Shown: positions 51,431-60,762, numbered from the stretch's first letter. The stretch is DNA of 64,000 nucleotides from Sphingobacterium faecale (GCF_016746095.1 NZ_JAERTY010000002.1:62001-126000), one strand, 5' to 3'. Notes: generated by a model not told the origin, from the letters alone. Made by a program: numbers and translations.

Positions 51431-52987
51431 TTAACTTAAAAACTCTTCTTTAGCAAAGGAGTTTTCTCTTTTATTAAGTTTACCAGTGTCTTTGAAGTAT
51501 ATATCTTGGAAACTCAAGGTGGTAATGTTGTCTGTCTTGCGGAAAAATTTGTCCGCAGTTACGTCATCTAATGTCTTGAAACCGCAAGCTTCCATAATTT
51601 CCACTGTGGCACGAAGGGTATTTCTATGGAATTGGGCAACCCGTACATATTTGTCATCTACATTCAAGCCTTTATATAGGTGAGGTCGTTGTGTGGCAAC
51701 CCCTACCGGACAGGTGTCTTCATTACATTTCAAAGCTTGTATGCATCCTAGTGCAAACATCATTCCTCTAGCACTGTAACAGGCATCAGCACCTAAAGCA
51801 ATCGCTTTCAAAAGATCAAATCCTGTAACAAGACGACTTGAAGCGATGATCTTGATGTGTTTCTTCAATCCGAAGTTGATAAGCGTTTTCGTAATAAAGG
51901 TAAGTGCATCGTAGAGCGGCATCCCTAAATTGTCTGTGAATTCTAATGGAGCAGCTCCCGTACCTCCTTCAGAGCCATCTACCGATATGAAGTCTGGGAA
52001 TATCTGTGTGGTCTGCATAGCATGACAAATCTCGATAAACTCTTGTTTGTCACCAATACATATCTTAAAGCCTACTGGTTTACCTCCAGATAGATCTCGA
52101 AGTTTTTGGATAAAATTCATCATTTCCAACGGTGTAGAAAAGGCACTGTGCGCTGGAGGGGACATGACATCTGTTCCTGGAACGACGTGACGGATTGCGG
52201 CTACTTCAGGCGTGTTTTTCGCAGCTGGAAGTATTCCGCCGTGACCCGGTTTAGCCCCTTGAGAGATTTTTAGCTCGATCATCTTCACGTATGGTCTGTG
52301 GGCTTTTTCGGTAAATAAATCTCCATTGAAATAGCCATGCTCATCCCGGCAACCAAAATAACCCGTACCGATCTGCCAGATTAAATCTCCTCCGTTGATA
52401 TGGTAATTACTGATTCCACCTTCACCTGTGTTGTGCGCAAAGTTTTGTAAAGCAGCCCCTTTGTTTAATGCGGTGATTGCTGTTTTACTTAGTGCTCCGT
52501 AGCTCATCGCAGATATATTGAATATACTCAAGCTGTATGGTTGCTTACAGGTGCTGTTGCCAACTACTGTACGAAGGTCGTGATTTTCGATATGTGTCGG
52601 AAAAATCGAGTGTGCGATCCACTCATTGCCAATTGCTTGAGGGTCGCTCTGCATTCCGAAAGCGACAGTTTCACGCTGGTTTTTTGCTCTTTGGTAGACA
52701 ATAGAACGCTGTCTTCTGTTGAAGGGGCGGCCATCGGTATCTGACTCCCAGAAATATTGTCTTAATTCTGGTCGGATCGATTCAAATATATATCTGAAAT
52801 AACCGACCAATGGGTAGTTACGCAGTATAGCGTGGCCTGTTTGCACACTGTGGTAGACTGCAATAATCAATAATGGAATTGGGATAATTAGAAGCCAAAA
52901 CCACCGGGGTGTAAAAATAATTCCAAATGAAATGATAATTAAGTTTACAAGAATAATGGATACAAGAATTAATTTTCTAACTGCCAT
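51431..52987 (-). CDS. FMN-binding glutamate synthase family protein
   Basis: The 518-aa protein has two N-terminal membrane helices (about 4-48) and then a GltS-type FMN barrel: AHNTGEGGISNYHINGGDL, SQGAKPGHGGILP, and DFISVDGSEGGTGAAPLEFTD. Glutamine-amidotransferase and other glutamate synthase domains are missing. Cysteines near the C-terminus (KCNEDTCPVGVATQ) match the Fe-S region. Single-domain relatives occur widely and their substrate is not established. A palindrome upstream may be an operator. Confidence 0.85.
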   Translation of the reverse strand: MAVRKLILVSIILVNLIIISFGIIFTPRWFWLLIIPIPLLIIAVYHSVQTGHAILRNYPLVGYFRYIFESIRPELRQYFWESDTDGRPFNRRQRSIVYQRAKNQRETVAFGMQSDPQAIGNEWIAHSIFPTHIENHDLRTVVGNSTCKQPYSLSIFNISAMSYGALSKTAITALNKGAALQNFAHNTGEGGISNYHINGGDLIWQIGTGYFGCRDEHGYFNGDLFTEKAHRPYVKMIELKISQGAKPGHGGILPAAKNTPEVAAIRHVVPGTDVMSPPAHSAFSTPLEMMNFIQKLRDLSGGKPVGFKICIGDKQEFIEICHAMQTTQIFPDFISVDGSEGGTGAAPLEFTDNLGMPLYDALTFITKTLINFGLKKHIKIIASSRLVTGFDLLKAIALGADACYSARGMMFALGCIQALKCNEDTCPVGVATQRPHLYKGLNVDDKYVRVAQFHRNTLRATVEIMEACGFKTLDDVTADKFFRKTDNITTLSFQDIYFKDTGKLNKRENSFAKEEFLS

Positions 52988-53010
52988 GATAAATATGAAG
53001 TTATTCTATA

Positions 53011-53024
53011 AACAAACGTTTGTT
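53011..53024. promoter_or_regulatory. Perfect 14-base palindrome upstream of the FMN gene
   Basis: AACAAACGTTTGTT is an exact palindrome 24 bases upstream of the start codon at 52987, where a dimeric repressor or activator would bind. No regulator is known to bind it; MarR at 50916 is the nearest candidate. Confidence 0.4.
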
Positions 53025-53116
53025 ATCTAGGTTTGTTTTAATTTAAAGCAAAATTAATAAGTAATTCGGGGTTTATGATATAGGTTTAAACTTTTACTTT
53101 ATTCGTAAGCAAAGGG

Positions 53117-53884
53117 TTATTTCTGTCTGCTTTTAATAATGAAATTAGATAAATGTTGATAGATTTCAGTTAGCTCATTTGAATAGCTTAAGAATTGTAA
53201 ATGTTTGTTTATCGTACCTAGGTCATTTCTTGCCGCAGGGCCTGTCTGCACCTCTGAAGGTAGGTGATTTTGAACCTTATTCGCTGTTTCTAAAATGATT
53301 GGCCGGAGCAAATCAAACGCAAGATGTTCACGTTCTAATATCTGCTGTGCTATATTAAAAAGTGCGTTTGAGAAGTTGTTGACGAGTACTGCAGCAACGT
53401 GTAGCGCTATTCTCTGTTCGCTATTACAGGGAAATAGGTGTGGGGAGATCGGTCTTATTAGATCAGTAATTGTTTGATAAACTTGATCTGATCCGGCTTC
53501 AATTCCAAAAGGAATGAGGCTCATGTTAATATTGACCTGTTTGCTTATGCTCTGAGCAGGATATATTACTCCTTTTTTCGAGAAACGATGTAGTACTCCT
53601 AGTGATGTAGCTCCAGAAGTGTGTACAACAATTCCTTTTTTGATATCAGGCATTTCTGCGATAACATTGGGGATTGCTTGGTCACTAACTGCAATAATAT
53701 ATAGATCGGCATCTATGGAGAGGTCACAAAAAGTGGTTGTCGACTCCGCTTCAACGGCATCAGCCAATGCTTTTGCATTGGCTGATTGTCTGCTGTATAC
53801 CTGTAAAATCTGGTGACCATTCCGATAGAGTGTATGCGCAAAATGAGTTGCTACATTTCCACTACCTACTATTACAATGTTCAT
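53117..53884 (-). CDS. Rossmann-fold/DUF2520 domain protein
   Basis: Residues 1-110 form an NAD(P)-binding Rossmann domain (IVIVGSGNVATHFAHTL; later LYIIAVSDQAIP). The C-terminal helical domain (LHVAAVLVNNFSNALF) is DUF2520. The fold is shared with ketopantoate reductase- and pyrroline-5-carboxylate reductase-like enzymes; the substrate is unknown. Two bases separate it from ccmF, so it is in the ccmE-ccmF transcript. Confidence 0.85.
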   Translation of the reverse strand: MNIVIVGSGNVATHFAHTLYRNGHQILQVYSRQSANAKALADAVEAESTTTFCDLSIDADLYIIAVSDQAIPNVIAEMPDIKKGIVVHTSGATSLGVLHRFSKKGVIYPAQSISKQVNINMSLIPFGIEAGSDQVYQTITDLIRPISPHLFPCNSEQRIALHVAAVLVNNFSNALFNIAQQILEREHLAFDLLRPIILETANKVQNHLPSEVQTGPAARNDLGTINKHLQFLSYSNELTEIYQHLSNFIIKSRQK

Positions 53885-53886
53885 AT

Positions 53887-56361
53887 CTACACTTTTATAG
53901 TATTCTTTCTTCCTTCTTTGATCCGTCTATAGATAGCCATACAGAATCCGACAGTCATCACGATGGTGCCTAGCCAGAAGAAATTGATGTATGGAAATTT
54001 TATGGCTTTAAAAACAATCCATTTCTTCTCCGGAAGTGGTTTTTGGTAGACCATGATTTCCAGCTTGTCTTTTTCAGGCAGTATATTCGTAAATCTGAAT
54101 TTCAATCCCTGTTCGCTGACATCTTTATTAAAATCATAAGCATTTCCGTCTTTTAATAAAAATGTTGGTTCCGCTTCATACGTCTTTTGATCTGCAGCGA
54201 TGACTTTTATTTTAAGACCAACAATAACATCGGTCGGTTTTAACGGTATGTTTTCGAGTTTAGCATTCTTGTTGATGCCGTCTATGACAAACACTCCGTT
54301 ACGATATCGTAATGTATCACCAATATTGACTTGGTATGTGGCGGGTTCATCGTATTCCTCAAATCCTGTTTTCTCCTCTTCTTTGATTTTACTCATCGGG
54401 GCTTGAGAATCTGCTGCTGCGGCAGTGATTAAGGTATAAATATCGTGGGACAAGTAATGTTTTGTAGCAGGTGTACCGATCAATCCACCCATGTCTGGGT
54501 TGTTTTGTGCAAATGGACTCAAAACAAAATGTTCTTTGACTTTTCCGCTTTCTTCATCCAAGCGCTCGTACTTGATATGGTAGTACACATTTGGTGGAGC
54601 TACACTATCGCCAATATAGGTGATTTTATAATCGCCCATCTGTACAGGCTCTCCTTCCGTAAGGAATAGATTTTCCCCAGGGTCGGTAAACTTATCTCCC
54701 TCTTTGCCGAAGTTTTGGACGCCAATATATCCGCTATCATTAATTGATATCACCTCGTTTGTCGCTGCTGCAATTAATGCTCCTAATACAAGTAATCCAA
54801 AGCCTATGTGAGATACTGCAGAACCTGTTAATTTCCATTTGCCTTTAAATGCATCGCCTAGTATGCGGATGTTAGCGATAACACAAAATATAGCTGTGAA
54901 TGTAATCAATATATACATGACATTGCTATATACTTTGGTGAAGTAAATGACAGCTGCCGCGATTAAAATACTTATGATCAAAGAGGCTAAGATAGCCGCC
55001 CAAAATTTTTTGCTATCCGTACGCTTGTATTTTAAAAATTGAGCTACAGCGGTGAGTAACAGTATAACTACAGCAAAAGCGCCTTGCCATTTGTTATAGT
55101 GCGCAATAGGATCGATCGGAGGGGCTACCTTTGTTCCAAATAGAGCATTGAATACCGGGATTGAGGTCGTTGCAATCATCTGTACGCAAGCTACGGTCAA
55201 AACCAGTGCCCCGATAAAAAGCCAGAATTCGCGGGAATAAATATCTTCTTCCTTTTGCGTACGAGGTAGGTCCTTTTTGCGCCACACCAATAGAAAGATC
55301 ATGATCAATAGGAAGGTCGTATTGAACCAGATCAGTTGTCCCGACATCCCCAAACTTGTAAATGAGTGTACGGAGGTCTCTCCAAGTATCCCCGAACGTG
55401 TCAGGTATGAGGCATAGATTACCAGTACAAAACTTACAAGGGATAGTAATGTCGCTGTGAAGAAACCGTGACCAGAATGCTTGTAGGCTAAAATAACGTG
55501 TACTGCAGCGATAAGGGTAAACCAAGGGATAATAGATACGTTTTCTACAGGATCCCAAGCCCAAAAACCGCCAAAGTTTAACGCTTCGTAAGCCCAGAAT
55601 GATCCCATAATGATCCCTCCTCCTAGAATCATTACCGCAAATAGGGCCCAAGGTAATCCTGGTGTCATCCATTCCTTATAGCGCTTTTGCCATAATCCAG
55701 ACGCCGCATAAGCGAAAGGAACGATCATGGACGCAAAGCCTAAGAATAGCGTTGGCGGATGAATAACCATCCAATAGTTTTGCAGCAGTGGATTCAAACC
55801 TGTTCCATCTGCAATCATCGACAGATAGTTGGGATCTTTGAGAATGGGTATGTCTAATGCATCTCTTAATAAGATGAAGGGTGAACTGCCTATACGGCTC
55901 CCAAATATTTCTACGCCAATGAGCATGCTTGCCAAAAATGTCTGACATAGCATAACAAATGTCATTACCGGTGTCTCCCAGCTTTTGGCTCTGAAGACAA
56001 GAATAGTTCCTAATACAACCTGCCAAAACATCCATAGCCAAAAGCTACCTTCCTGTCCCTCCCAAAAGGAGGAGATGATGTAATGAGTAGGCAGGGATTT
56101 GGATGAATGGCTCCAAACATAGTGATATTCAAAGTAATGGTTGTATATCAGATAGAAAAGTATGGAACCGATGGTGACGACCGAGATTGCATTTAGTAGA
56201 AAGCCGATGCGACCTAGTTTTTTCCAGTGCGGTTCTTCGGGGTTTTTAGTCGCAAAGAAGTAACTGATCATTGATAGTAAAGAAGCTCCAAAAGATAGTA
56301 TAACAAAAAATTGCCCTATCTTTCCCGGCATTAGGTGCTCGCCTACGTAAGTAATATCCAT
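53887..56361 (-). CDS. ccmF: Cytochrome c biogenesis heme lyase CcmF/CcsA-like
   Basis: The 824-aa protein has about fifteen membrane helices and the haem-handling WWD-type domain, here NFGGFWAWDPVENVSIIPW. Other CcmF signatures include NPLLQNYWMVIHPPTLFLGF and ILGETSVHSFTSLG with a His. A large soluble periplasmic segment (about residues 570-790) precedes the final helix. CcmF attaches haem to apocytochrome c. It is larger than E. coli CcmF (about 650 aa). The five-unit heptamer repeat lies between it and ccmE. Confidence 0.9.
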   Translation of the reverse strand: MDITYVGEHLMPGKIGQFFVILSFGASLLSMISYFFATKNPEEPHWKKLGRIGFLLNAISVVTIGSILFYLIYNHYFEYHYVWSHSSKSLPTHYIISSFWEGQEGSFWLWMFWQVVLGTILVFRAKSWETPVMTFVMLCQTFLASMLIGVEIFGSRIGSSPFILLRDALDIPILKDPNYLSMIADGTGLNPLLQNYWMVIHPPTLFLGFASMIVPFAYAASGLWQKRYKEWMTPGLPWALFAVMILGGGIIMGSFWAYEALNFGGFWAWDPVENVSIIPWFTLIAAVHVILAYKHSGHGFFTATLLSLVSFVLVIYASYLTRSGILGETSVHSFTSLGMSGQLIWFNTTFLLIMIFLLVWRKKDLPRTQKEEDIYSREFWLFIGALVLTVACVQMIATTSIPVFNALFGTKVAPPIDPIAHYNKWQGAFAVVILLLTAVAQFLKYKRTDSKKFWAAILASLIISILIAAAVIYFTKVYSNVMYILITFTAIFCVIANIRILGDAFKGKWKLTGSAVSHIGFGLLVLGALIAAATNEVISINDSGYIGVQNFGKEGDKFTDPGENLFLTEGEPVQMGDYKITYIGDSVAPPNVYYHIKYERLDEESGKVKEHFVLSPFAQNNPDMGGLIGTPATKHYLSHDIYTLITAAAADSQAPMSKIKEEEKTGFEEYDEPATYQVNIGDTLRYRNGVFVIDGINKNAKLENIPLKPTDVIVGLKIKVIAADQKTYEAEPTFLLKDGNAYDFNKDVSEQGLKFRFTNILPEKDKLEIMVYQKPLPEKKWIVFKAIKFPYINFFWLGTIVMTVGFCMAIYRRIKEGRKNTIKV

Positions 56362-56363
56362 TG

Positions 56364-56405
56364 TAGTCAGTAGTCAGTAGTCAGTAGTCAGTAGTCAGTG
56401 TTCAG
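56364..56405. repeat. Tandem heptamer repeat TAGTCAG between ccmE and ccmF
   Basis: Five perfect TAGTCAG units (56364-56398) and a diverged sixth fill the space between the ccmE stop and the ccmF start. A related tract occurs at 51354. The number of units may vary among strains and would change the leader ahead of ccmF. Confidence 0.8.
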
Positions 56406-56409
56406 AAAA

Positions 56410-56814
56410 TTATAAAGAAGCAGTCGTTGCTTCGATTACCTCAACTTGGTCTTTGTTGTATTTTGATGGACACTTCATCAGGATCTTAGTGGCGTGAAAT
56501 GTATTGCCCTCCATTTTGCCTGTCAATACAATTTGTTCGGACCTTTCTATATCCTGTGGTTTTGAACCATTGAATACCACCTGACACTCTGTACTGTCGT
56601 TGTCATACATATAGAATGAGAAATGATTAGCATCCTTTACAGGATCGTAATGTAAGTCCTTTTCTTTATTCAATACGCCGACCACGTACAGTTCTGTGTT
56701 TTTTTCTTTGGCTTCTGCAAAAGTAGAGTATGTACTAGAATCTGTGTAGATAACCAAAATCATGGCAATAGCTATTGCAATGATGACAATTAAGATGATT
56801 GAACTCTTTTTCAT
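56410..56814 (-). CDS. ccmE: Cytochrome c maturation protein CcmE, Cys variant
   Basis: CcmE is the periplasmic haem chaperone. This 134-aa protein has an N-terminal membrane anchor (about 5-22), then an OB-fold with YVVGVLNKEKDLHYDP and FSFYMYDNDSTECQVVF. At the usual HxxxY haem-attachment motif it reads ILMKCPSKY: Cys115 replaces the His and Tyr119 is kept (CxxxY). Ccm systems whose CcmE lacks the haem-binding His are documented in Desulfovibrio. The gene leads the likely ccmE-ccmF-DUF2520 operon. Confidence 0.85.
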   Translation of the reverse strand: MKKSSIILIVIIAIAIAMILVIYTDSSTYSTFAEAKEKNTELYVVGVLNKEKDLHYDPVKDANHFSFYMYDNDSTECQVVFNGSKPQDIERSEQIVLTGKMEGNTFHATKILMKCPSKYNKDQVEVIEATTASL

Positions 56815-57102
56815 ATGTATTCGTTATGGTAATGAATTGATCAAATACCAAGTATTTATTTTATTTTTCTAGTTGTGATAAAATCAACTACAAAATTACG
56901 AAATGCGAAATGAAAGAAGGAATTTAGCAAGCTCAGCTAGTTATTTAGAGCAAATCTAAATAGATGTGTATTGGTGTTTAATGTCTTGATATTCAGTTGT
57001 CAGTTGTTTTTTATTCTGCTTCTTTTTTAATAATACAGCCGTTATGGGGATTGCATCATCAATATTACAAATCTGGAGGGTACAGAATCGGGCTGCAACT
57101 CA
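56815..57102. other. Gene-free stretch upstream of ccmE
   Basis: On the minus strand TAATTTTG (56891-56898) matches the -7 consensus and would give a leader of about 70 bases before ccmE; no suitable TTG was found. An 8-base inverted repeat TATTTAGA/TCTAAATA with a 5-base loop lies at 56942-56962. I see no gene. Confidence 0.4.
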
Positions 57103-58353
57103 TCAAGCGTTATCATTATGTAGGTTTTGTTTCTCTGGTATAGTCAATCGTTCGCCCGAAAACCGAGTTACCAGCATAGAGGCTACGGTATCTCCTGTTG
57201 CATTGAGCACCGTAGCTAATGGGTCGACTAATGCTCCTATAATCATGATGGCGGGTATGGCTTCATTAGGGATGCTGTATACGGATATCATCAGCATCTC
57301 GCCAATAAATCCGCCATTGGGGATACCTCCGGCCACCATGCTGACTAATAATGTAATTCCTACAGCCATCACTAATGTCGTAGGTTCAAAAAAATTCCAT
57401 TCTAAAATAGAGAATGCTACATAGATCTTTAGTATAGAGGAGATTGCTGATCCATTTTTATATAGGGTATTGCCCAGCGGTATGACCACATTGGCAACGC
57501 TGCTGGGTACGCCTATTTGTTTTGCTGCCAATAGATTGGAGGGCAACGTGGCGAGGCTGCTACAGGTACTTAATGCGGTCAGTGATGGGGTAATATTGTT
57601 TTTCCAAAACAGAGGGACACTTTTTGTGCCACCGGCGATGAATGCGTATACCGAGAATAGAACAAAGAAAAATACGGTACCAAAAATATAATAAAAGGAG
57701 AGCGGCTTAGCGTAAAATCCAAACAGTTCGGGGCCAAGCTCGTGAACTTGGTGAGCGAAGTAGGCTCCTAAACCTATCGGTCCTAGCTTCATCACGATAT
57801 CTAACATGTTTTTCATTACCTCGTTGCCCGCTATAAGAAAGCGTAAGAAGGGAGTTGCAAGTTCACCACTTTTTCTAACAGATATACCCACTAAGAAAGA
57901 GAAGATAACAAATGCCAATATGTTTTGACGGGATAGTAGATTGACAAATTCGCCTACCGTTACGAAGCGGACAATTTTATCTCCCCAGCTGTCATTAACA
58001 GCTTGGATTAGGGTTTCTTCGGATCCCTTGCCATCACTTACCGCCGTAACTGGGAAAGCCCATAGTCCAAGAATCGTCAAAATAGCAGCAATAGTAATCG
58101 TGATAATGAAAACTAATGACATTGTGGTTAGGATACGTCCAAGACGGTTGTTTCCTTCGATGTTAGCGACAGAAGAGGAAATAGCGAAAAATAGAAGTGG
58201 GATGACTGCCACAAATAAAAGGTTCAAAAATATATCTCCTAACGGTTTGATATAAGGAACGGCATTTGGTAGGAATAGGCCCAGGAGGCTACCGATGGTG
58301 ATACCTATCAGGAGCAGGATGATACTGCTATAGTTCTTTATAATAGATTGCAT
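57103..58353 (-). CDS. Dicarboxylate/amino acid:cation symporter (DAACS family)
   Basis: The 416-aa transporter has eight helices and two re-entrant hairpins of the GltP/DctA fold. TALSTCSSLATLPSNLLAA carries the serine-rich HP1 motif; the NxGD-like loop is VANVVIPLGNTLYKNGSAI; GGIPNGGFIGEMLMI and ALVDPLATVLNATGDTVASMLVTRF form HP2 and helix 8, with the substrate-binding Asp and Asn. Substrates are probably glutamate, aspartate or C4-dicarboxylates driven by Na+ or H+. Confidence 0.9.
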   Translation of the reverse strand: MQSIIKNYSSIILLLIGITIGSLLGLFLPNAVPYIKPLGDIFLNLLFVAVIPLLFFAISSSVANIEGNNRLGRILTTMSLVFIITITIAAILTILGLWAFPVTAVSDGKGSEETLIQAVNDSWGDKIVRFVTVGEFVNLLSRQNILAFVIFSFLVGISVRKSGELATPFLRFLIAGNEVMKNMLDIVMKLGPIGLGAYFAHQVHELGPELFGFYAKPLSFYYIFGTVFFFVLFSVYAFIAGGTKSVPLFWKNNITPSLTALSTCSSLATLPSNLLAAKQIGVPSSVANVVIPLGNTLYKNGSAISSILKIYVAFSILEWNFFEPTTLVMAVGITLLVSMVAGGIPNGGFIGEMLMISVYSIPNEAIPAIMIIGALVDPLATVLNATGDTVASMLVTRFSGERLTIPEKQNLHNDNA

Positions 58354-58510
58354 AAGCGATTAGTCTATAGCTAAAATAGTTTATTTTTTTCTCAATTTAG
58401 TGATCTATATGTATAATTTATTGTTTAAATAAGCTTAAGTTTGAAAGAGGCTTTCTCTTTTTTTGTTTCACTAGATGTCTTTGTTTAATGTTGACTGTTA
58501 AAGATAATAA

Positions 58511-59455
58511 ATGAACGGCCGGTTTATCTCTTTTTTTACAAAGGTATTACTGTCCGTAGCGTTGCTGCTTATGATTCTTTTTTCTGGCTTTTCTCAAACA
58601 GCTAGAAATTATGCAATAAGTCTTCAGACAGACAACGATTCCTATCTAATGATAAGGCAGGATCAATATTATACGAATGGACTTATTCTAACTTTTGATA
58701 AGCCGTTAAGGCATTCTGAGTCTCAAGTGGATCTCCTGAGTGTGCAGCTGGGGCACCAGCTTTTTAATGGTAGTCTAATATATGAGCAAAATGATCTACA
58801 CTGGGACCGTCCTTCAACAGGTCGTTTTTTTATAAACACTCAATTTCAGCGGACTTACAAAAGCGATTGGTTGTGGAATGTCAAAGCTGAAGTGGGTACG
58901 GTAGGAGAGGCAGGAAAGGGAAAGCAGATCCAACATTTTATTCATAAGATGTTTAAAATGTATGAAGTGGAAAGTTGGGAGTCTAATTTGAAGAGCTCTA
59001 TAGGTTTAGATTTGGAAGCTTCGGTCTTAAAGAGTTTTTGGAGGAGTGAGGGGGCACATTTTGAGGTTTCGGGAAAACTCGTAGGTAGGGGAGGGATGAA
59101 TTTTTCACATATCTCGAGTCAGGCTATTTTCCGTGCAGGCAGACTTGCTCCTTATTCGCAGAGTAACTTTGTTGGAAACGGTGGTTTCTTCTCTGATGAC
59201 AAGGAATCTTATTTTTTCTACGTTCCAGGATATATGTATCAATTTTACAACGCGACTATACAGGGCGGATTATTTGCACGCCGGAGAGAAGAGCGTTACG
59301 ATATTTCCAAGAATGTTTTTTCCCATCAAGTCGGTTATGCTTATTCGCGAAGACGGTTTGCGATAGAGGCCGCGGTACTTTTTAATACGAGGGAAGGAAA
59401 AGAAATGTACAGTAACCATCAGTTTGCCCGCGTTAAAGTAGGGTTTAGATTTTAA
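58511..59455 (+). CDS. LpxR-family (DUF2219) lipid A deacylase-like outer membrane protein
   Basis: The 314-aa product has a signal peptide (about 1-30) and then alternating beta strands of an outer-membrane barrel ending in a terminal phenylalanine (VKVGFRF). DNDSYLM and QYYTNGLIL near the N-terminus match the LpxR/DUF2219 signature (DND..., D-x-YYTNG). LpxR removes 3'-acyloxyacyl chains from lipid A in Salmonella; activity here is inferred. Confidence 0.75.
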   Translation: MNGRFISFFTKVLLSVALLLMILFSGFSQTARNYAISLQTDNDSYLMIRQDQYYTNGLILTFDKPLRHSESQVDLLSVQLGHQLFNGSLIYEQNDLHWDRPSTGRFFINTQFQRTYKSDWLWNVKAEVGTVGEAGKGKQIQHFIHKMFKMYEVESWESNLKSSIGLDLEASVLKSFWRSEGAHFEVSGKLVGRGGMNFSHISSQAIFRAGRLAPYSQSNFVGNGGFFSDDKESYFFYVPGYMYQFYNATIQGGLFARRREERYDISKNVFSHQVGYAYSRRRFAIEAAVLFNTREGKEMYSNHQFARVKVGFRF

Positions 59456-59478
59456 GGGCCGCATTTCTACTATTTTAG

Positions 59479-59511
59479 TTGTTATCCTTACTCTGAATTT
59501 ATGTAAGTTTG
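59479..59511 (+). promoter_or_regulatory. Promoter of mnmD
   Basis: TTG (59479-59481), a 22-base spacer and TAAGTTTG (59504-59511, exact TAnnTTTG) precede the ATG at 59533 by 21 bases. Confidence 0.5.
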
Positions 59512-59532
59512 TTTAAAAATTAATAAGTTATT

Positions 59533-60198
59533 ATGGGTTTTGTTGTAACTGCTGATGGTTCCAATACGCTATACCATGCCGAAGTAGGTGAGCATTATCA
59601 TTCAAAACATGGTGCATTGCAGGAGAGTAAACATGTTTTTGTTCACTCTGGTCTAGCCTATTATGTACAGCAGGAGTGTGTGGATATGGTGGCCATCCTA
59701 GAAGTCGGGTTCGGTACAGGGCTTAATTTTTTGCAATCTGCGGATTATGCCTGCCGTGAAGGATTGAAACTGCGGTATTGTGGTGTAGAGGCTTACCCGT
59801 TGGCTGCTGATGTGGTTTTTGCGACGGGATATGATAACTATGTGGATGGGCGTATATGGAATGGATTTAAGAATGGGTATAAAGATGCTTGGGAGGATGC
59901 GGTAAGGCTTAATGCTGACGTAGAGTGGCGGATAGTTCATCAAAAGATTCTCGATTTTAAATGCGATCAATTATTTGATGTTGTTTATTTTGATGCATTT
60001 GCTGCGATCCACCAGCCTGAGATGTGGACAGATGAGACCTTAGCTCATATTTGTCAGTTTTTGAAGGTAGGAGGTGTGTTTGTCACCTATGCTATTACAG
60101 GTAATCTGAAACGCTCGATGAAAGCCCTAGGCTTTAAAATAGAAAAGGCTCCGGGTGCGCTAGGGAAAAGGGAAATGCTGCGTGCTGTAAAGTTGTAG
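59533..60198 (+). CDS. mnmD: tRNA 5-methylaminomethyl-2-thiouridine methyltransferase MnmD
   Basis: The 221-aa protein corresponds to the methyltransferase half of E. coli MnmC. The SAM-binding motif is EVGFGTGLNFLQ (about 56-67) and the catalytic DAFAAIHQPEMWTDE (about 154-168) is the family's D-A-F-x-P-x-x-x-P-x-x-W-t block. It completes the mnm5s2U34 modification in tRNA anticodons. No C-terminal oxidoreductase (MnmC1) domain is fused, as in other stand-alone MnmD enzymes. Confidence 0.88.
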   Translation: MGFVVTADGSNTLYHAEVGEHYHSKHGALQESKHVFVHSGLAYYVQQECVDMVAILEVGFGTGLNFLQSADYACREGLKLRYCGVEAYPLAADVVFATGYDNYVDGRIWNGFKNGYKDAWEDAVRLNADVEWRIVHQKILDFKCDQLFDVVYFDAFAAIHQPEMWTDETLAHICQFLKVGGVFVTYAITGNLKRSMKALGFKIEKAPGALGKREMLRAVKL

Positions 60199-60202
60199 CC
60201 AA

Positions 60203-60259
60203 GATTAAAGAGCAAAGATTGCTGGATGTTTTTAATCCTTGATCTTTGCTCCTTTTTCT
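60203..60259. terminator. Bidirectional terminator between mnmD and the SlyD-like gene
   Basis: Perfect 10-base arms GAGCAAAGAT (60210-60219) and ATCTTTGCTC (60242-60251), followed by CTTTTTCT on the plus strand, between two convergent genes. Confidence 0.7.
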
Positions 60260-60261
60260 AT

Positions 60262-60762
60262 TTAGTGTCCTTCTGTTCCGTCAGCACCGTGAGAGTGACC
60301 ATGAGCCAGCTCTTCTTCAGTTGCCGGGCGCATCGCAAGAATTTCAATGTCGAAGTTTAATTTCTTGCCCGCCATAGGGTGATTTAAATCTGCGACAACA
60401 ACCTCAGGGCTGACTTCAACTACTACAGCACGGAACTGGTTTCCTTGATTATCTTGTAAAGGTAGTACTTCTCCAACAGGAGGCATACCTGTTTCATTAA
60501 ACATATCTGCAGGCAGTTGAGCCATTGCTTTATCGTCTCTTTCTCCGTAAGCATCTATAGCTTCTAATGCAAAAGAAGTTTTGTCACCAATCTGAAGACC
60601 AGCAATATTTTCTTCGAATTTTGGTAACATCATTCCCACACCGTATAGAAATGTTAGCGGATTTTCTGTTGTTGTTTGTTCTACGAACGTTTGTTCTCCG
60701 TTTTCTTCAATTGTGTGAAGTGTGTAGTTCAACGTTACTACGTTGTTGTTTTCTATTGCCAT
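60262..60762 (-). CDS. FKBP-type peptidyl-prolyl isomerase, SlyD-like
   Basis: A 166-aa cytosolic protein: FKBP domain residues (LTFLYGVGMMLPKFEENIAGLQIGDKTSF, split) flank an insert-in-flap chaperone domain, as in SlyD. The tail is short and His-rich (HGHSHGADGTEGH), which may bind nickel as in SlyD. It probably speeds prolyl isomerisation and holds unfolded proteins. The YyaL-like gene lies 20 bases upstream on the same strand, so they may be co-transcribed. Confidence 0.88.
   Translation of the reverse strand: MAIENNNVVTLNYTLHTIEENGEQTFVEQTTTENPLTFLYGVGMMLPKFEENIAGLQIGDKTSFALEAIDAYGERDDKAMAQLPADMFNETGMPPVGEVLPLQDNQGNQFRAVVVEVSPEVVVADLNHPMAGKKLNFDIEILAMRPATEEELAHGHSHGADGTEGH

Noticed and set aside
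55094..55672. 192-aa frame antisense-phase within ccmF
   Set aside because: Same strand, shifted frame of a clear ccmF; codon content is that of a shadow frame.
57044..57424. 126-aa plus-strand frame opposite the symporter C-terminus
   Set aside because: Lies almost entirely antisense to a well-supported transporter gene.
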